A DNA stretch of 64,000 nucleotides. It comes from Perognathus longimembris pacificus (Eukaryota; Chordata; Mammalia; Rodentia; Heteromyidae). The stretch spans positions 1 to 64,000 of the forward strand of contig NW_025958623.1 in the NCBI RefSeq assembly GCF_023159225.1, in the 5' to 3' direction. Shown here one piece after another: positions 49,865 to 63,326 of the stretch. The notes under the pieces were generated by a model. That model was not told the origin of the DNA. It saw nothing but the letters and a program-made list of their open reading frames with translations, and did no database searches. The number at the start of each line of letters is the position of its first letter. Positions within the stretch are counted from its first letter, which is position 1. The position numbers and the translations under genes were made by a program.

Positions 49865-51300
49865 TTTTTATTTGTTTATTTAAATGAAGTCGACCAGTTG
49901 CCTGCCCTTCCTTCCATTATCCGTCACCGAGACAAACTGAACAAAGTTCTGAGGTCGACCTTGTAAAGATACGGATTCAGGTCTGTCTGCTGTTTACCTT
50001 TGCTCCTGCACGCACTGCCCTTCTCTCCACATTTATGTGTTTGTTTGTTTGTCTATCTAATCTTTTGGGTTTTTATTTCTAATGAGGTCGACCAGTTGTC
50101 TATTTATTATTTTTTTTACTACGCATCAAGCTGCGCTGCTTGTCTTTGCTCCTGTGTGCTCGCGCACTCTCGCCTTTTCCACTTATTTTTATTTTTGATT
50201 TTTTTTTGATTTATTTTTTCAATTTTAAAAAAAAATACGCATCGTGCTGTGCTGTTTGTGTTTGCTTGAGTGCATTCGCGCGCTCTCGCTTTCTCCACTT
50301 TACAATTTTTTTGTTATTATTTATCTATTCCTGAGAGTTTATCTTATTTTTTATTTGTTTATTTAAATGAAGTCGACCAGTTGCCTTCCCTTCCTTCCAT
50401 TATCCGTCACCGAGACAAACTGAACAAAGTTCTGAGGTCGACCTTGTAAAGATAAGGATTCAGGTCTGTCTGCTGTTTACCTTTGCTCCTGCGCGCACTG
50501 CCCTTCTCTCCACATTTATGTGTTTGTTTGTTTGTCTATCTAATCTTTACGGTTTTTATTTCTAATGAGGTCGACCAGTTGTCTATTTATTATTTTTTTT
50601 ACTACGCATCAAGCTGCGCTGCTTGTCTTTGCTCCTGTGTGCTCGCGCACTCTCGCCTTTTCCACTTATTTTTATTCTTGATTTTTTTTTGATTTATTTT
50701 GTCAATTTAAAAAAAAAATACGCATCGTGCTGTGCTTTTTGAGTTTGCTTGAGTGCAATCGCGCGCTCTCGCATTCTCCACTTTACAATTTTTTTGTTAT
50801 TATTTATCTATTCCTGAGAGTTTATCTTATTTTTTATTTGTTTATTTAAATGAAGTCGACCAGTTGCCTGCCCTTCCTTCCATTATCCGTCACCGAGACA
50901 AACTGAACAAAGTTCTGAGGTCGACCTTGTAAAGATAAGGATTCAGGTCGGTCTGCTTTTTACCTTTGCTCCTTCGCGCACTGCCCTTCTCTCCACATTT
51001 ATGTGTTTGTTTGTTTGTCTATATAATCTTTTCGGTTTTTATTTCTAATGAGGTCGACCAGTTGTCCATTTATTATTTTTTTTACTACGCATCAAGCTGC
51101 GCTGCTTGTCTTTGCTCCTGTGTGCTCGCGCACTCTCGCCTTTTCCACTTATTTTTATTTTTGATTTATTTTGTGAATTTAAAAAAAATACGCATCGTGC
51201 TGTGCTGTTTGTGTTTGCTTGAGTGCATTCGCGCGCTCTCGCTTTCTCCACTTTACAATTTGTTTGTTATTATTTATCTATTCCTGAGAGTTTATCTTAT
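49865..51300. repeat. Trimer L1-T-S, copy 1 (~1,437 bp)
   Basis: Monomers begin near 49865, 50348 and 50831. L1 has GATACGGATT, CTGCACGCAC and TTTTTTCAATTTT. T has CTTTACGG, TTATTCTTG, TTTTTGAGTTTGC and GTGCAATCGCG. S has CAGGTCGGTCTGC, CTCCTTCGCGC, CTTTTCGG and TTTTGTGAATTT. The trimer recurs at 52751, 56595, 58046 and 61892. Confidence 0.87.
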
Positions 51301-52750
51301 TTTTTATTTGTTTATTTAAATGAAGTCGACAAGTTGCCTGCCCTTCCTTCCATTATCCGTCACCGAGACAAACTGAATCAAAGTTCTGAGGTCGACCTTG
51401 TAAAGATAAGGATTCAGGTCTGTCTGCTGTATACCTTTGCTCCTGCGCGCACTGCCCTTCTCTCCACATTTATGTGATTGTTTATTTGTCTATCTAATCT
51501 TTTGGGTTTTTATTTCTAATGAGGTCGACCAGTTGTCTATTTATTATTTTTTTTTACGACGCATCAATCTGCGCTGCTTGTCTTTGCTCCTGTGTGCTCG
51601 CGCACTCTCGCCTTTTCCACTTATTTTTATTTTTGATTTATTTTTGATTTATTTTGTCAATTTAAAAAAAAATACGCATCGTGCTGTGCTGTTTGTGTTT
51701 GCTTGAGTGCATTCGCGGGCTCTCTCTTTCTCCACTTTACAATTGTTTTGTTAATATTTATCTATTCCTGAGAGTTTATCTTATTTTTTATTTGTTTATT
51801 TAAATGAAGTCGACCAGTTGCCTGCCCTTCCTTCCATTATCCGTCACCGAGACAAACTGAACAAAGTTCTGAGGTCGACCTTGTAAAGATAAGGATTCAG
51901 GTCTGTCTGCTGTTTACCTTTGCACCTGCGCTCACTGCCCTTCTCTCCACATTTATGTGTTTGTTTGTTTGTCTATCTAATCTTTTGGGTTTTTATTTCT
52001 AATGAGGTCGACCAGTTGTCTATTTATTATTATTTTTACTACGCATCAAGCTGCGCTGCTTGTCTTTGCTCCTGTGTGCACGCGCACTCTCGCCTTTTCC
52101 ACTTATTTTTATTTTTGATTTATTTTTGATTTATTTTGTCAATTTAAAAAAAATACGCATCGTGCTGTGCTGTTTGTGCTTGCTTGAGTGCATTCGCGCG
52201 CTCTCGCTTTCTCCACGTTACAATTTTTTTGTTATTATTTATCTATTCCTGAGAGTTTATCTTATTTTTTATTTGTTTATTTAAATGAAGTCGACCAGTT
52301 GCCTGCCCTTCCTTCCATTATCCGTCACCGAGACAAACTGAACAAAGTTCTGAGGTCGACCTTGTAAAGATAAGGATTCAGGTCTGTCTGCTGTTTACCT
52401 TTGCTCCTGCACGCACTGCCCTTCTCTCCACATTTATGTGTTTGTTTGTTTGTCTATCTAATCTTTTGGGTTTTTATTTCTAATGAGGTCGACCAGTTGT
52501 CTATTTATTATTTTTTTTTACTACGCATCAAGCTGCGCTGCTTGTCTTTGCTCCTGTGTGCTCGCGCACTCTCGCCTTTTCCACTTATTTTTATTTTTGA
52601 TTTATTTTTGATTTATTTTGTCAATTTTAAAAAAAAAATACGCATCGTGCTGTGCTGTTTGTGTTTGCTTGAGTGCATTCGCGCGCTCTCGCTTTCTCCA
52701 CTTTACAATTTTTTTGTTATTATTTATCTATTCCTGAGAGTTTATCTTAT
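51301..52750. repeat. Monomers 108-110 between two trimers
   Basis: Monomers begin near 51301, 51785 and 52266. The first has GTCGACAAG, a 1-bp insertion (CTGAATCAAAG), CTGTATACC, TACGACGCATCAATC and the CAATTGTTTTG tail. The second has TTTGCACCTGCGCTC and GTGCACGCGC. The third is 485 bp with CTGCACGCAC and a long T run. The first two recur at 63327-64000. Confidence 0.85.
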
Positions 52751-55700
52751 TTTTTATTTGTTTATTTAAATGAAGTCGACCAGTTGCCTGCCCTTCCTTC
52801 CATTATCCGTCACTGAGACAAACTGAACAAAGTTCTGAGGTCGACCTTGTAAAGATACGGATTCAGGTCTGTCTGCTGTTTACCTTTGCTCCTGCACGCA
52901 CTGCCCTTCTCTCCACATTTATGTGTTTGTTTGTTTGTCTATCTAATCTTTTGGGTTTTTATTTCTAATGAGGTCGACCAGTTGTCTATTTATTATTTTT
53001 TTTACTACGCATCAAGCTGCGCTGCTTGTCTTTGCTCCTGTGTGCTCGCGCACTCTCGCCTTTTCCACTTATTTTTATTTTTGATTTTTTTTTGATTTAT
53101 TTTTTCAATTTTAAAAAAAAATACGCATCCTGCTGTGCTGTTTGTGTTTGCTTGAGTGCATTCGCGCGCTCTCGCTTTCTCCACTTTACAATTTTTTTGG
53201 TATTATTTATCTATTCCTGAGAGTTTATCTTATTTTTTATTTTTTTATTTAAATGAAGTCGACCAGTTGCCTTCCCTTCCTTCCATTATCCGTCACCGAG
53301 ACAAACTGAACAAAGTTCTGAGGTCGACCTTGTAAAGATAAGGATTCAGGTCTGTCTGCTGTTTACCTTTGCTCCTGCGCGCACTGCCCTTCTCTCCACA
53401 TTTATGTGTTTGTTTGTTTGTCTATCTAATCTTTACGGTTTTTATTTCTAATGAGGTCGACCAGTTGTCTATTTATTATTTTTTTTACTACGCATCAAGC
53501 TGCGCTGCTTGTCTTTGCTCCTGTGTGCTCGCGCACTCTCGCCTTTTCCACTTATTTTTATTCTTGATTTATTTTTGATTTATTTTGTCAATTTAAAAAA
53601 AAAAATACGCATCGTGCTGTGCTTCTTGAGTTTGCTTGAGTGCAATCGCGCGCTCTCGCATTCTCCACTTTACAATTTTTTTGTTATTATTTATCTATTC
53701 CTGAGAGTTTATCTTATTTTTTATTTGTTTATTTAAGTGAAGTCGACCAGTTGCCTGCCCTTCCTTCCATTATCCGTCACCGAGACAAACTGAACAAAGT
53801 TCTGAGGTCGACCTTGTAAAGATAAGGATTCAGGTCGGTCTGCTTTTTACCTTTGCTCCTTCGCGCACTGCCCTTCTCTCCACATTTATGTGTTTGTTTG
53901 TTTGTCTATCTAATCTTTTCGGTTTTTATTTCTAATGAGGTCGACCAGTTGTCTATTTATTATTTTTTTTACTACGCATCAAGCTGCGCTGCTTGTCTTT
54001 GCTCCTGTGTGCTCGCGCACTATCGCCTTTTCCACTTATTTTTATTTTTGATTTATTTTGTGAATTTAAAAAAAATACGCATCGTGCTGTGCTGTTTGTG
54101 TTTGCTTGAGTGCATTCGCGCTCTCTCGCTTTCTCCACTTTACGATTTTTTTGTTATTATTTATCTATTCCTGAGAGTTTATCTTATTTTTTATTTGTTT
54201 ATTTAAATGAAGTCGACCAGTTGCCTGCCCTTCCTTCCATTATCCGTCACCGAGACAAACTGAACAAAGTTCTGAGGTCGACCTTGTAAAGATAAGGATT
54301 CAGGTCTGTCTGCTGTTTACCTTTGCTCCTGCCCGCACTGCCCTTCTCTCCACATTTATGTGTTTGTTTGTTTGTCTATCTAATCTTTTGGGTTTTTATT
54401 TGTAATGAGGTCGACCAGTTGTCTATTATTTTTTTTACTACGCATCAAGCTGCGCTGCTTGTCTTTGCCCTGTGTGCTCGCGCACTCTCGCCTTTTCCAC
54501 TTATTTTTATTTTTGATTTATTTTTTATTTATTTTGTCAATTTAAAAAAAAATACGCATCGTTCTGTGCTGTTTGTGTTTGCTTGAGTGCATTCGCGCGC
54601 TCTCGCTTTCTCCACTTTACACTTTTTTTGTTATTATTTATCTATTCCTGAGAGTTTATCTTTTTTTTATTTGTTTATTTAAATGAAGTCGACCAGTTGC
54701 CTGCCCTTCCTTCCATTATCCGTCACCGAGACAAACTGAACAAAGTTCTGAGGTCGACCTTGTAAAGATAAGGATTCAGGTCTGTCTGCTGTTTACCTTT
54801 GTCCCTGCGCGCACTGCCCTTCTCTCCACATTTATGTGTTTGTTTGTTTGTCTATCTAATCTTTTGGGTTTTTATTTCTAATGAGGTCGACCAGTTGTCT
54901 ATTTATTATTATTTTTACTACGCATCAAGCTGCGCTGCTTGTCTTTGCTCCTGTGTGCTCGCGCACTCTCGCCTTTTCCACTTATTTTTATTTTTGATTT
55001 ATTTTTTATTTATTTGGTCAATTTGTAAAAAAAATACGCATCGTGCTGTGCTGTTTGTGTTTTCTTGAGTGCATTCGTGCGCTCTCGCTTTCTCCACTTT
55101 ACGATTTTTTTGTTATTATTTATCTATTCCTGAGAGTTTATCTTATTTTTTATTTGTTTATTTAAATGAAGTCGACCAGTTGCCTGCCCTTCCTTCCATT
55201 ATCCGTCACCGAGACATACTGAACAAAGATCTGAGGTCGACCTTGTAAAGATAAGGATTCAGGTCTGTCTGCTGTTTACCTTTGCTCCTGCGCGCACTGC
55301 CCTTCTCTCCACATTTATGTGTTTGTTTGTTTGTCTATCTAATCTTTTGGGTTTTTATTTCAAATGAGGTCGACCAGTTGTCTATTTATTATTTTTTTTA
55401 CTACGCATCAAGCTGCGCTGCTTGTCTTTGCTCCTGTGCGCTCGCGCACTCTCGCCTTTTCCACTTATTTTTATTTTTGATTTATTTTTGACTTATTTTG
55501 TCAATTTAAAAAAAAATACGCATCGTACTGTGCTGTTTGTGTTTGCTTGAGTGCATTCGCGCGCTCTCGCTTTCTCCACTTTACAATTTTTTGTTATTAT
55601 TCATCTATTCCTGAGTGTTTATCTTATTTTTTATTTGTTTATTTAAATGAAGTCGACCAGTTGCCTGCCCTTCCTTCCATTATCCGTCACCGAGACAAAC

Positions 55701-58045
55701 TGAACAAAGTTCTGAGGTCGACCTTGTAAAGATAAGGATTCAGGTCTGTCTGCTGTTTACCTTTGCTCCTGCGCGCACTGCCCTTCTCTCCACATTTATG
55801 TGTTTGTTTGTTTGTCTATCTAATCTTTTGGGTTTTTATTTCTAATGAGGTCGACCAGTTGTCTATTTATTATTTTTTTTACTACGCATCAAGCTGCGCT
55901 GCTTGTCTTTGCTCCTGTGTGCTCGCGCACTCTCGCCTTTTCCACTTATTTTTATTTTTGATTTATTTTTGATTTATTTTGTCAATTTTTTAAAAAAATA
56001 CGCATCGTGCTGTGCTGTTTGTGTTTGCTTGAGTGCATTCGCGCTCTCTCGCTTTCTCCACTTTACAATTTTTTTGTTATTATTTATCTATTCCTGAGAG
56101 TTTATCTCATTTTTTATTTGTTTATTTAAATGAAGTCGACCAGTTGCCTGCTCTTCCTTCCATTATCCGTCACCGAGACAAACTGAACAAAGTTCTGAGG
56201 TCGACCTTGTAAAGATAAGGATTCAGGTCTGTCTGCTGTTTACCTTTGCTCCTGCCCCCACTGCCCTTCTCTCCACATTTATGTGTTTGTTTGTTTGTCT
56301 ATCTAATCTTTTGGGTTTTTATTTCTAATGAGGTCGACCAGTTGTCTATTTATTATTTTTTTTTACTACGCATCAAGCTGCGCTGCTTGTCATTGCTCCT
56401 GTGTGCTCGCGCACTCTCGCCTTTTCCACTTATTTTTATTTTTGATTTATTTTTTATTTATTTTGTCAATTTTAAAAAAAAATACGCATCGTGCTGTGCT
56501 GTTTGTGTTTGCTTGAGTGCATTCGCGCGCTCTCGCTTTCTCCACTTTACAATTTTTTTGTTATTATTTATCTATTCCTGAGAGTTTATCTTATTTTTTA
56601 TTTGTTTATTTAAATGAAGTCGACCAGTTGCCTGCCCTTCCTTCCATTATCCGTCACCGAGACAAACTGAACAAAGTTCTGAGGTCGACCTTGTAAAGAT
56701 ACGGATTCAGGTCTGTCTGCTGTTTACCTTTGCTCCTGCACGCACTGCCCTTCTCTCCACATTTATGTGTTTGTTTGTTTGTCTATCTAATCTTTTGGGT
56801 TTTTATTTCTAATGAGGTCGACCAGTTGTCTATTTATTATTTTTTTTACTACGCATCAAGCTGCGCTGCTTGTCTTTGCTCCTGTGTGCTCGCGCACTCT
56901 CGCCTTTTCCACTTATTTTTATTTTTGATTTTTTTTTGATTCATTTTTTCAATTTTAAAAAAAAATACGCATCGTGCTGTGCTGTTTGTGTTTGCTTGAG
57001 TGCATTCGCGCGCTCTCGCTTTCTCCACTTTACAATTTTTTTGTTATTATTTATCTATTCCTGAGAGTTTATCTTATTTTTTATTTGTTTATTTAAATGA
57101 AGTCGACCAGTTGCCTTCCCTTCCTTCCATTATCCGTCACCGAGACAAACTGAACAAAGTTCTGAGGTCGACCTTGTAAAGATAAGGATTCAGGTCTGTC
57201 TGCTGTTTACCTTTGCTCCTGCGCGCACTGCCCTTCTCTCCACATTTATGTGTTTGTTTGTTTGTCTATCTAATCTTTACGGTTTTTATTTCTAATGAGG
57301 TCGACCAGTTGTCTATTTATTATTTTTTTTACTACGCATCAAGCTGCGCTGCTTGTCTTTGCTCCTGTGTGCTCGCGCACTCTCGCCTTTTAAACTTATT
57401 TTTATTCTTGATTTATTTTTGATTTATTTTGTCAATTTAAAAAAAAAATACGCATCGTGCTGTGCTTTTTGAGTTTGCTTGAGTGCAATCGCGCTCTCTC
57501 GCATTCTCCACTTTACAATTTTTTTGTTATTATTTATCTATTCCTGAGAGTTTATCTTATTTTTTATTTGTTTATTTAAATGAAGTCGACCAGTTGCCTG
57601 CCCTTCCTTCCATTATCCGTCACCGAGACAAACTGAACAAAGTTCTGAGGTCGACCTTGTAAAGATAAGGATTCAGGTCGGTCTGCTTTTTACCTTTGCT
57701 CCTTCGCGCACTGCCCTTCTCTCCACATTTATGTGTTTGTTTGTTTGTCTATCTAATCTTTTCGGTTTTTATTTCTAATGAGGTCGACCAGTTGTCTATT
57801 TATTATTTTTTTTTACTACGCATCAAGCTGCGCTGCTTGTCTTTGCTCCTGTGTGCTCGCGCACTCTCGCCTTTTCCACTTATTTTTATTTTTGATTTAT
57901 TTTTGATTTATTTTGTCAATTTTAAAAAAAAAATACGCATCGTGCTGTGCTGTTTGTGTTTGCTTGAGTGCATTCGCGCGCTCTCGCTTTCTCCACTTTA
58001 CAATTTTTTTGTTATTATTTATCTATTCCTGAGAGTTTATCTTAT
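52751..58045. repeat. Eleven-monomer higher-order unit, copy 1 (~5,295 bp)
   Basis: The order is trimer L1-T-S (52751), block Z1-Z5 (54188), trimer L1-T-S (56595). Anchors lie near 52886, 53369, 53853, 54323, 54799, 55282, 55763, 56246, 56730, 57213 and 57696. The third monomer joins an S head to the tail of the 43123 monomer; the eleventh joins an S head to the tail of the 52266 monomer. Compared with the block at 43606, both 11-mer copies share new variants: TATCTTTTTTTTTATTTG-like loss of the A, TTTCAAATGAG and CATCGTACTG. Confidence 0.88.
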
Positions 58046-61000
58046 TTTTTATTTGTTTATTTAAATGAAGTCGACCAGTTGCCTGCCCTTCCTTCCATTA
58101 TCCGTCACTGAGACAAACTGAACAAAGTTCTGAGGTCGACCTTGTAAAGATACGGATTCAGGTCTGTCTGCTGTTTACCTTTGCTCCTGCACGCACTGCC
58201 CTTCTCTCCACATTTATGTGTTTGTTTGTTTGTCTATCTAATCTTTTGGGTTTTTATTTCTAATGAGGTCGACCAGTTGTCTATTTATTATTTTTTTTAC
58301 TACGCATCAAGCTGCGCTGCTTGTCTTTGCTCCTGTGTGCTCGCGCACTCTCGCCTTTTCCACTTATTTTTATTTTTGATTTTTTTTTGATTTATTTTTT
58401 CAATTTTAAAAAAAAATACGCATCCTGCTGTGCTGTTTGTGTTTGCTTGAGTGCATTCGCGCGCTCTCGCTTTCTCCACTTTACAATTTTTTTGGTATTA
58501 TTTATCTATTCCTGAGAGTTTATCTTATTTTTTATTTTTTTATTTAAATGAAGTCGACCAGTTGCCTTCCCTTCCTTCCATTATCCGTCACCGAGACAAA
58601 CTGAACAAAGTTCTGAGGTCGACCTTGTAAAGATAAGGATTCAGGTCTGTCTGCTGTTTACCTTTGCTCCTGCGCGCACTGCCCTTCTCTCCACATTTAT
58701 GTGTTTGTTTGTTTGTCTATCTAATCTTTACGGTTTTTATTTCTAATGAGGTCGACCAGTTGTCTATTTATTATTTTTTTTACTACGCATCAAGCTGCGC
58801 TGCTTGTCTTTGCTCCTGTGTGCTCGCGCACTCTCGCCTTTTCCACTTATTTTTATTCTTGATTTATTTTTGATTTATTTTGTCAATTTAAAAAAAAAAA
58901 TACGCATCGTGCTGTGCTTCTTGAGTTTGCTTGAGTGCAATCGCGCGCTCTCGCATTCTCCACTTTACAATTTTTTTGTTATTATTTATCTATTCCTGAG
59001 AGTTTATCTTATTTTTTATTTGTTTATTTAAGTGAAGTCGACCAGTTGCCTGCCCTTCCTTCCATTATCCGTCACCGAGACAAACTGAACAAAGTTCTGA
59101 GGTCGACCTTGTAAAGATAAGGATTCAGGTCGGTCTGCTTTTTACCTTTGCTCCTTCGCGCACTGCCCTTCTCTCCACATTTATGTGTTTGTTTGTTTGT
59201 CTATCTAATCTTTTCGGTTTTTATTTCTAATGAGGTCGACCAGTTGTCTATTTATTATTTTTTTTACTACGCATCAAGCTGCGCTGCTTGTCTTTGCTCC
59301 TGTGTGCTCGCGCACTATCGCCTTTTCCACTTATTTTTATTTTTGATTTATTTTGTGAATTTAAAAAAAATACGCATCGTGCTGTGCTGTTTGTGTTTGC
59401 TTGAGTGCATTCGCGCTCTCTCGCTTTCTCCACTTTACGATTTTTTTGTTATTATTTATCTATTCCTGAGAGTTTATCTTATTTTTTATTTGTTTATTTA
59501 AATGAAGTCGACCAGTTGCCTGCCCTTCCTTCCATTATCCGTCACCGAGACAAACTGAACAAAGTTCTGAGGTCGACCTTGTAAAGATAAGGATTCAGGT
59601 CTGTCTGCTGTTTACCTTTGCTCCTGCCCGCACTGCCCTTCTCTCCACATTTATGTGTTTGTTTGTTTGTCTATCTAATCTTTTGGGTTTTTATTTGTAA
59701 TGAGGTCGACCAGTTGTCTATTATTTTTTTTACTACGCATCAAGCTGCGCTGCTTGTCTTTGCTCCTGTGTGCTCGCGCACTCTCGCCTTTTCCACTTAT
59801 TTTTATTTTTGATTTATTTTTTATTTATTTTGTCAATTTAAAAAAAAATACGCATCGTTCTGTGCTGTTTGTGTTTGCTTGAGTGCATTCGCGCGCTCTC
59901 GCTTTCTCCACTTTACACTTTTTTTGTTATTATTTATCTATTCCTGAGAGTTTATCTTTTTTTTATTTGTTTATTTAAATGAAGTCGACCAGTTGCCTGC
60001 CCTTCCTTCCATTATCCGTCACCGAGACAAACTGAACAAAGTTCTGAGGTCGACCTTGTAAAGATAAGGATTCAGGTCTGTCTGCTGTTTACCTTTGTCC
60101 CTGCGCGCACTGCCCTTCTCTCCACATTTATGTGTTTGTTTGTTTGTCTATCTAATCTTTTGGGTTTTTATTTCTAATGAGGTCGACCAGTTGTCTATTT
60201 ATTATTATTTTTACTACGCATCAAGCTGCGCTGCTTGTCTTTGCTCCTGTGTGCTCGCGCACTCTCGCCTTTTCCACTTATTTTTATTTTTGATTTATTT
60301 TTTATTTATTTGGTCAATTTGTAAAAAAAAATACGCATCGTGCTGTGCTGTTTGTGTTTTCTTGAGTGCATTCGTGCGCTCTCGCTTTCTCCACTTTACG
60401 ATTTTTTTGTTATTATTTATCTATTCCTGAGAGTTTATCTTATTTTTTATTTGTTTATTTAAATGAAGTCGACCAGTTGCCTGCCCTTCCTTCCATTATC
60501 CGTCACCGAGACATACTGAACAAAGATCTGAGGTCGACCTTGTAAAGATAAGGATTCAGGTCTGTCTGCTGTTTACCTTTGCTCCTGCGCGCACTGCCCT
60601 TCTCTCCACATTTATGTGTTTGTTTGTTTGTCTATCTAATCTTTTGGGTTTTTATTTCAAATGAGGTCGACCAGTTGTCTATTTATTATTTTTTTTACTA
60701 CGCATCAAGCTGCGCTGCTTGTCTTTGCTCCTGTGCGCTCGCGCACTCTCGCCTTTTCCACTTATTTTTATTTTTGATTTATTTTTGACTTATTTTGTCA
60801 ATTTAAAAAAAAATACGCATCGTACTGTGCTGTTTGTGTTTGCTTGAGTGCATTCGCGCGCTCTCGCTTTCTCCACTTTACAATTTTTTGTTATTATTTA
60901 TCTATTCCTGAGTGTTTATCTTATTTTTTATTTGTTTATTTAAATGAAGTCGACCAGTTGCCTGCCCTTCCTTCCATTATCCGTCACCGAGACAAACTGA

Positions 61001-63326
61001 ACAAAGTTCTGAGGTCGACCTTGTAAAGATAAGGATTCAGGTCTGTCTGCTGTTTACCTTTGCTCCTGCGCGCACTGCCCTTCTCTCCACATTTATGTGT
61101 TTGTTTGTTTGTCTATCTAATCTTTTGGGTTTTTATTTCTAATGAGGTCGACCAGTTGTCTATTTATTATTTTTTTTACTACGCATCAAGCTGCGCTGCT
61201 TGTCTTTGCTCCTGTGTGCTCGCGCACTCTCGCCTTTTCCACTTATTTTTATTTTTGATTTATTTTTGATTTATTTTGTCAATTTTTTAAAAAAATACGC
61301 ATCGTGCTGTGCTGTTTGTGTTTGCTTGAGTGCATTCGCGCTCTCTCGCTTTCTCCACTTTACAATTTTTTTGTTATTATTTATCTATTCCTGAGAGTTT
61401 ATCTCATTTTTTATTTGTTTATTTAAATGAAGTCGACCAGTTGCCTGCTCTTCCTTCCATTATCCGTCACCGAGACAAACTGAACAAAGTTCTGAGGTCG
61501 ACCTTGTAAAGATAAGGATTCAGGTCTGTCTGCTGTTTACCTTTGCTCCTGCCCCCACTGCCCTTCTCTCCACATTTATGTGTTTGTTTGTTTGTCTATC
61601 TAATCTTTTGGGTTTTTATTTCTAATGAGGTCGACCAGTTGTCTATTTATTATTTTTTTTTACTACGCATCAAGCTGCGCTGCTTGTCTTTGCTCCTGTG
61701 TGCTCGCGCACTCTCGCCTTTTCCACTTATTTTTATTTTTGATTTATTTTTTATTTATTTTGTCAATTTTAAAAAAAAATACGCATCGTGCTGTGCTGTT
61801 TGTGTTTGCTTGAGTGCATTCGCGCGCTCTCGCTTTCTCCACTTTACAATTTTTTTGTTATTATTTATCTATTCCTGAGAGTTTATCTTATTTTTTATTT
61901 GTTTATTTAAATGAAGTCGACCAGTTGCCTGCCCTTCCTTCCATTATCCGTCACCGAGACAAACTGAACAAAGTTCTGAGGTCGACCTTGTAAAGATACG
62001 GATTCAGGTCTGTCTGCTGTTTACCTTTGCTCCTGCACGCACTGCCCTTCTCTCCACATTTATGTGTTTGTTTGTTTGTCTATCTAATCTTTTGGGTTTT
62101 TATTTCTAATGAGGTCGACCAGTTGTCTATTTATTATTTTTTTTACTACGCATCAAGCTGCGCTGCTTGTCTTTGCTCCTGTGTGCTCGCGCACTCTCGC
62201 CTTTTCCACTTATTTTTATTTTTGATTTTTTTTTGATTCATTTTTTCAATTTTAAAAAAAAATACGCATCGTGCTGTGCTGTTTGTGTTTGCTTGAGTGC
62301 ATTCGCGCGCTCTCGCTTTCTCCACTTTACAATTTTTTTGTTATTATTTATCTATTCCTGAGAGTTTATCTTATTTTTTATTTGTTTATTTAAATGAAGT
62401 CGACCAGTTGCCTTCCCTTCCTTCCATTATCCGTCACCGAGACAAACTGAACAAAGTTCTGAGGTCGACCTTGTAAAGATAAGGATTCAGGTCTGTCTGC
62501 TGTTTACCTTTGCTCCTGCACGCACTGCCCTTCTCTCCACATTTATGTGTTTGTTTGTTTGTCTATCTAATCTTTACGGTTTTTATTTCTAATGAGGTCG
62601 ACCAGTTGTCTATTTATTATTTTTTTTACTACGCATCAAGCTGCGCTGCTTGTCTTTGCTCCTGTGTGCTCGCGCACTCTCGCCTTTTAAACTTATTTTA
62701 TTCTTGATTTATTTTTGATTTATTTTGTCAATTTAAAAAAAAAATACGCATCGTGCTGTGCTTTTTGAGTTTGCTTGAGTGCAATCGCGCTCTCTCGCAT
62801 TCTCCACTTTACAATTTTTTTGTTATTATTTATCTATTCCTGAGAGTTTATCTTATTTTTTATTTGTTTATTTAAATGAAGTCGACCAGTTGCCTGCCCT
62901 TCCTTCCATTATCCGTCACCGAGACAAACTGAACAAAGTTCTGAGGTCGACCTTGTAAAGATAAGGATTCAGGTCGGTCTGCTTTTTACCTTTGCTCCTT
63001 CGCGCACTGCCCTTCTCTCCACATTTATGTGTTTGTTTGTTTGTCTATCTAATCTTTTCGGTTTTTATTTCTAATGAGGTCGACCAGTTGTCTATTTATT
63101 ATTTTTTTTACTACGCATCAAGCTGCGCTGCTTGTCTTTGCTCCTGTGTGCTCGCGCACTCTCGCCTTTTCCACTTATTTTTATTTTTGATTTATTTTGT
63201 GAATTTAAAAAAAATACGCATCGTGCTGTGCTGTTTGTGTTTGCTTGAGTGCATTCGCGCGCTCTCGCTTTCTCCACTTTACAATTTGTTTGTTATTATT
63301 TATCTATTCCTGAGAGTTTATCTTAT
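58046..63326. repeat. Eleven-monomer higher-order unit, copy 2 (~5,281 bp)
   Basis: Anchors lie near 58181, 58664, 59148, 59618, 60095, 60579, 61060, 61543, 62027, 62510 and 62992, at offsets of 5,295-5,297 bp from copy 1. The first ten monomers follow copy 1. The eleventh keeps TTTTGTGAATTT and CAATTTGTTTG, as in the S monomer at 50831, instead of the hybrid tail of copy 1. The tenth has CTGCACGCAC where copy 1 has CTGCGCGCAC. Confidence 0.88.
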
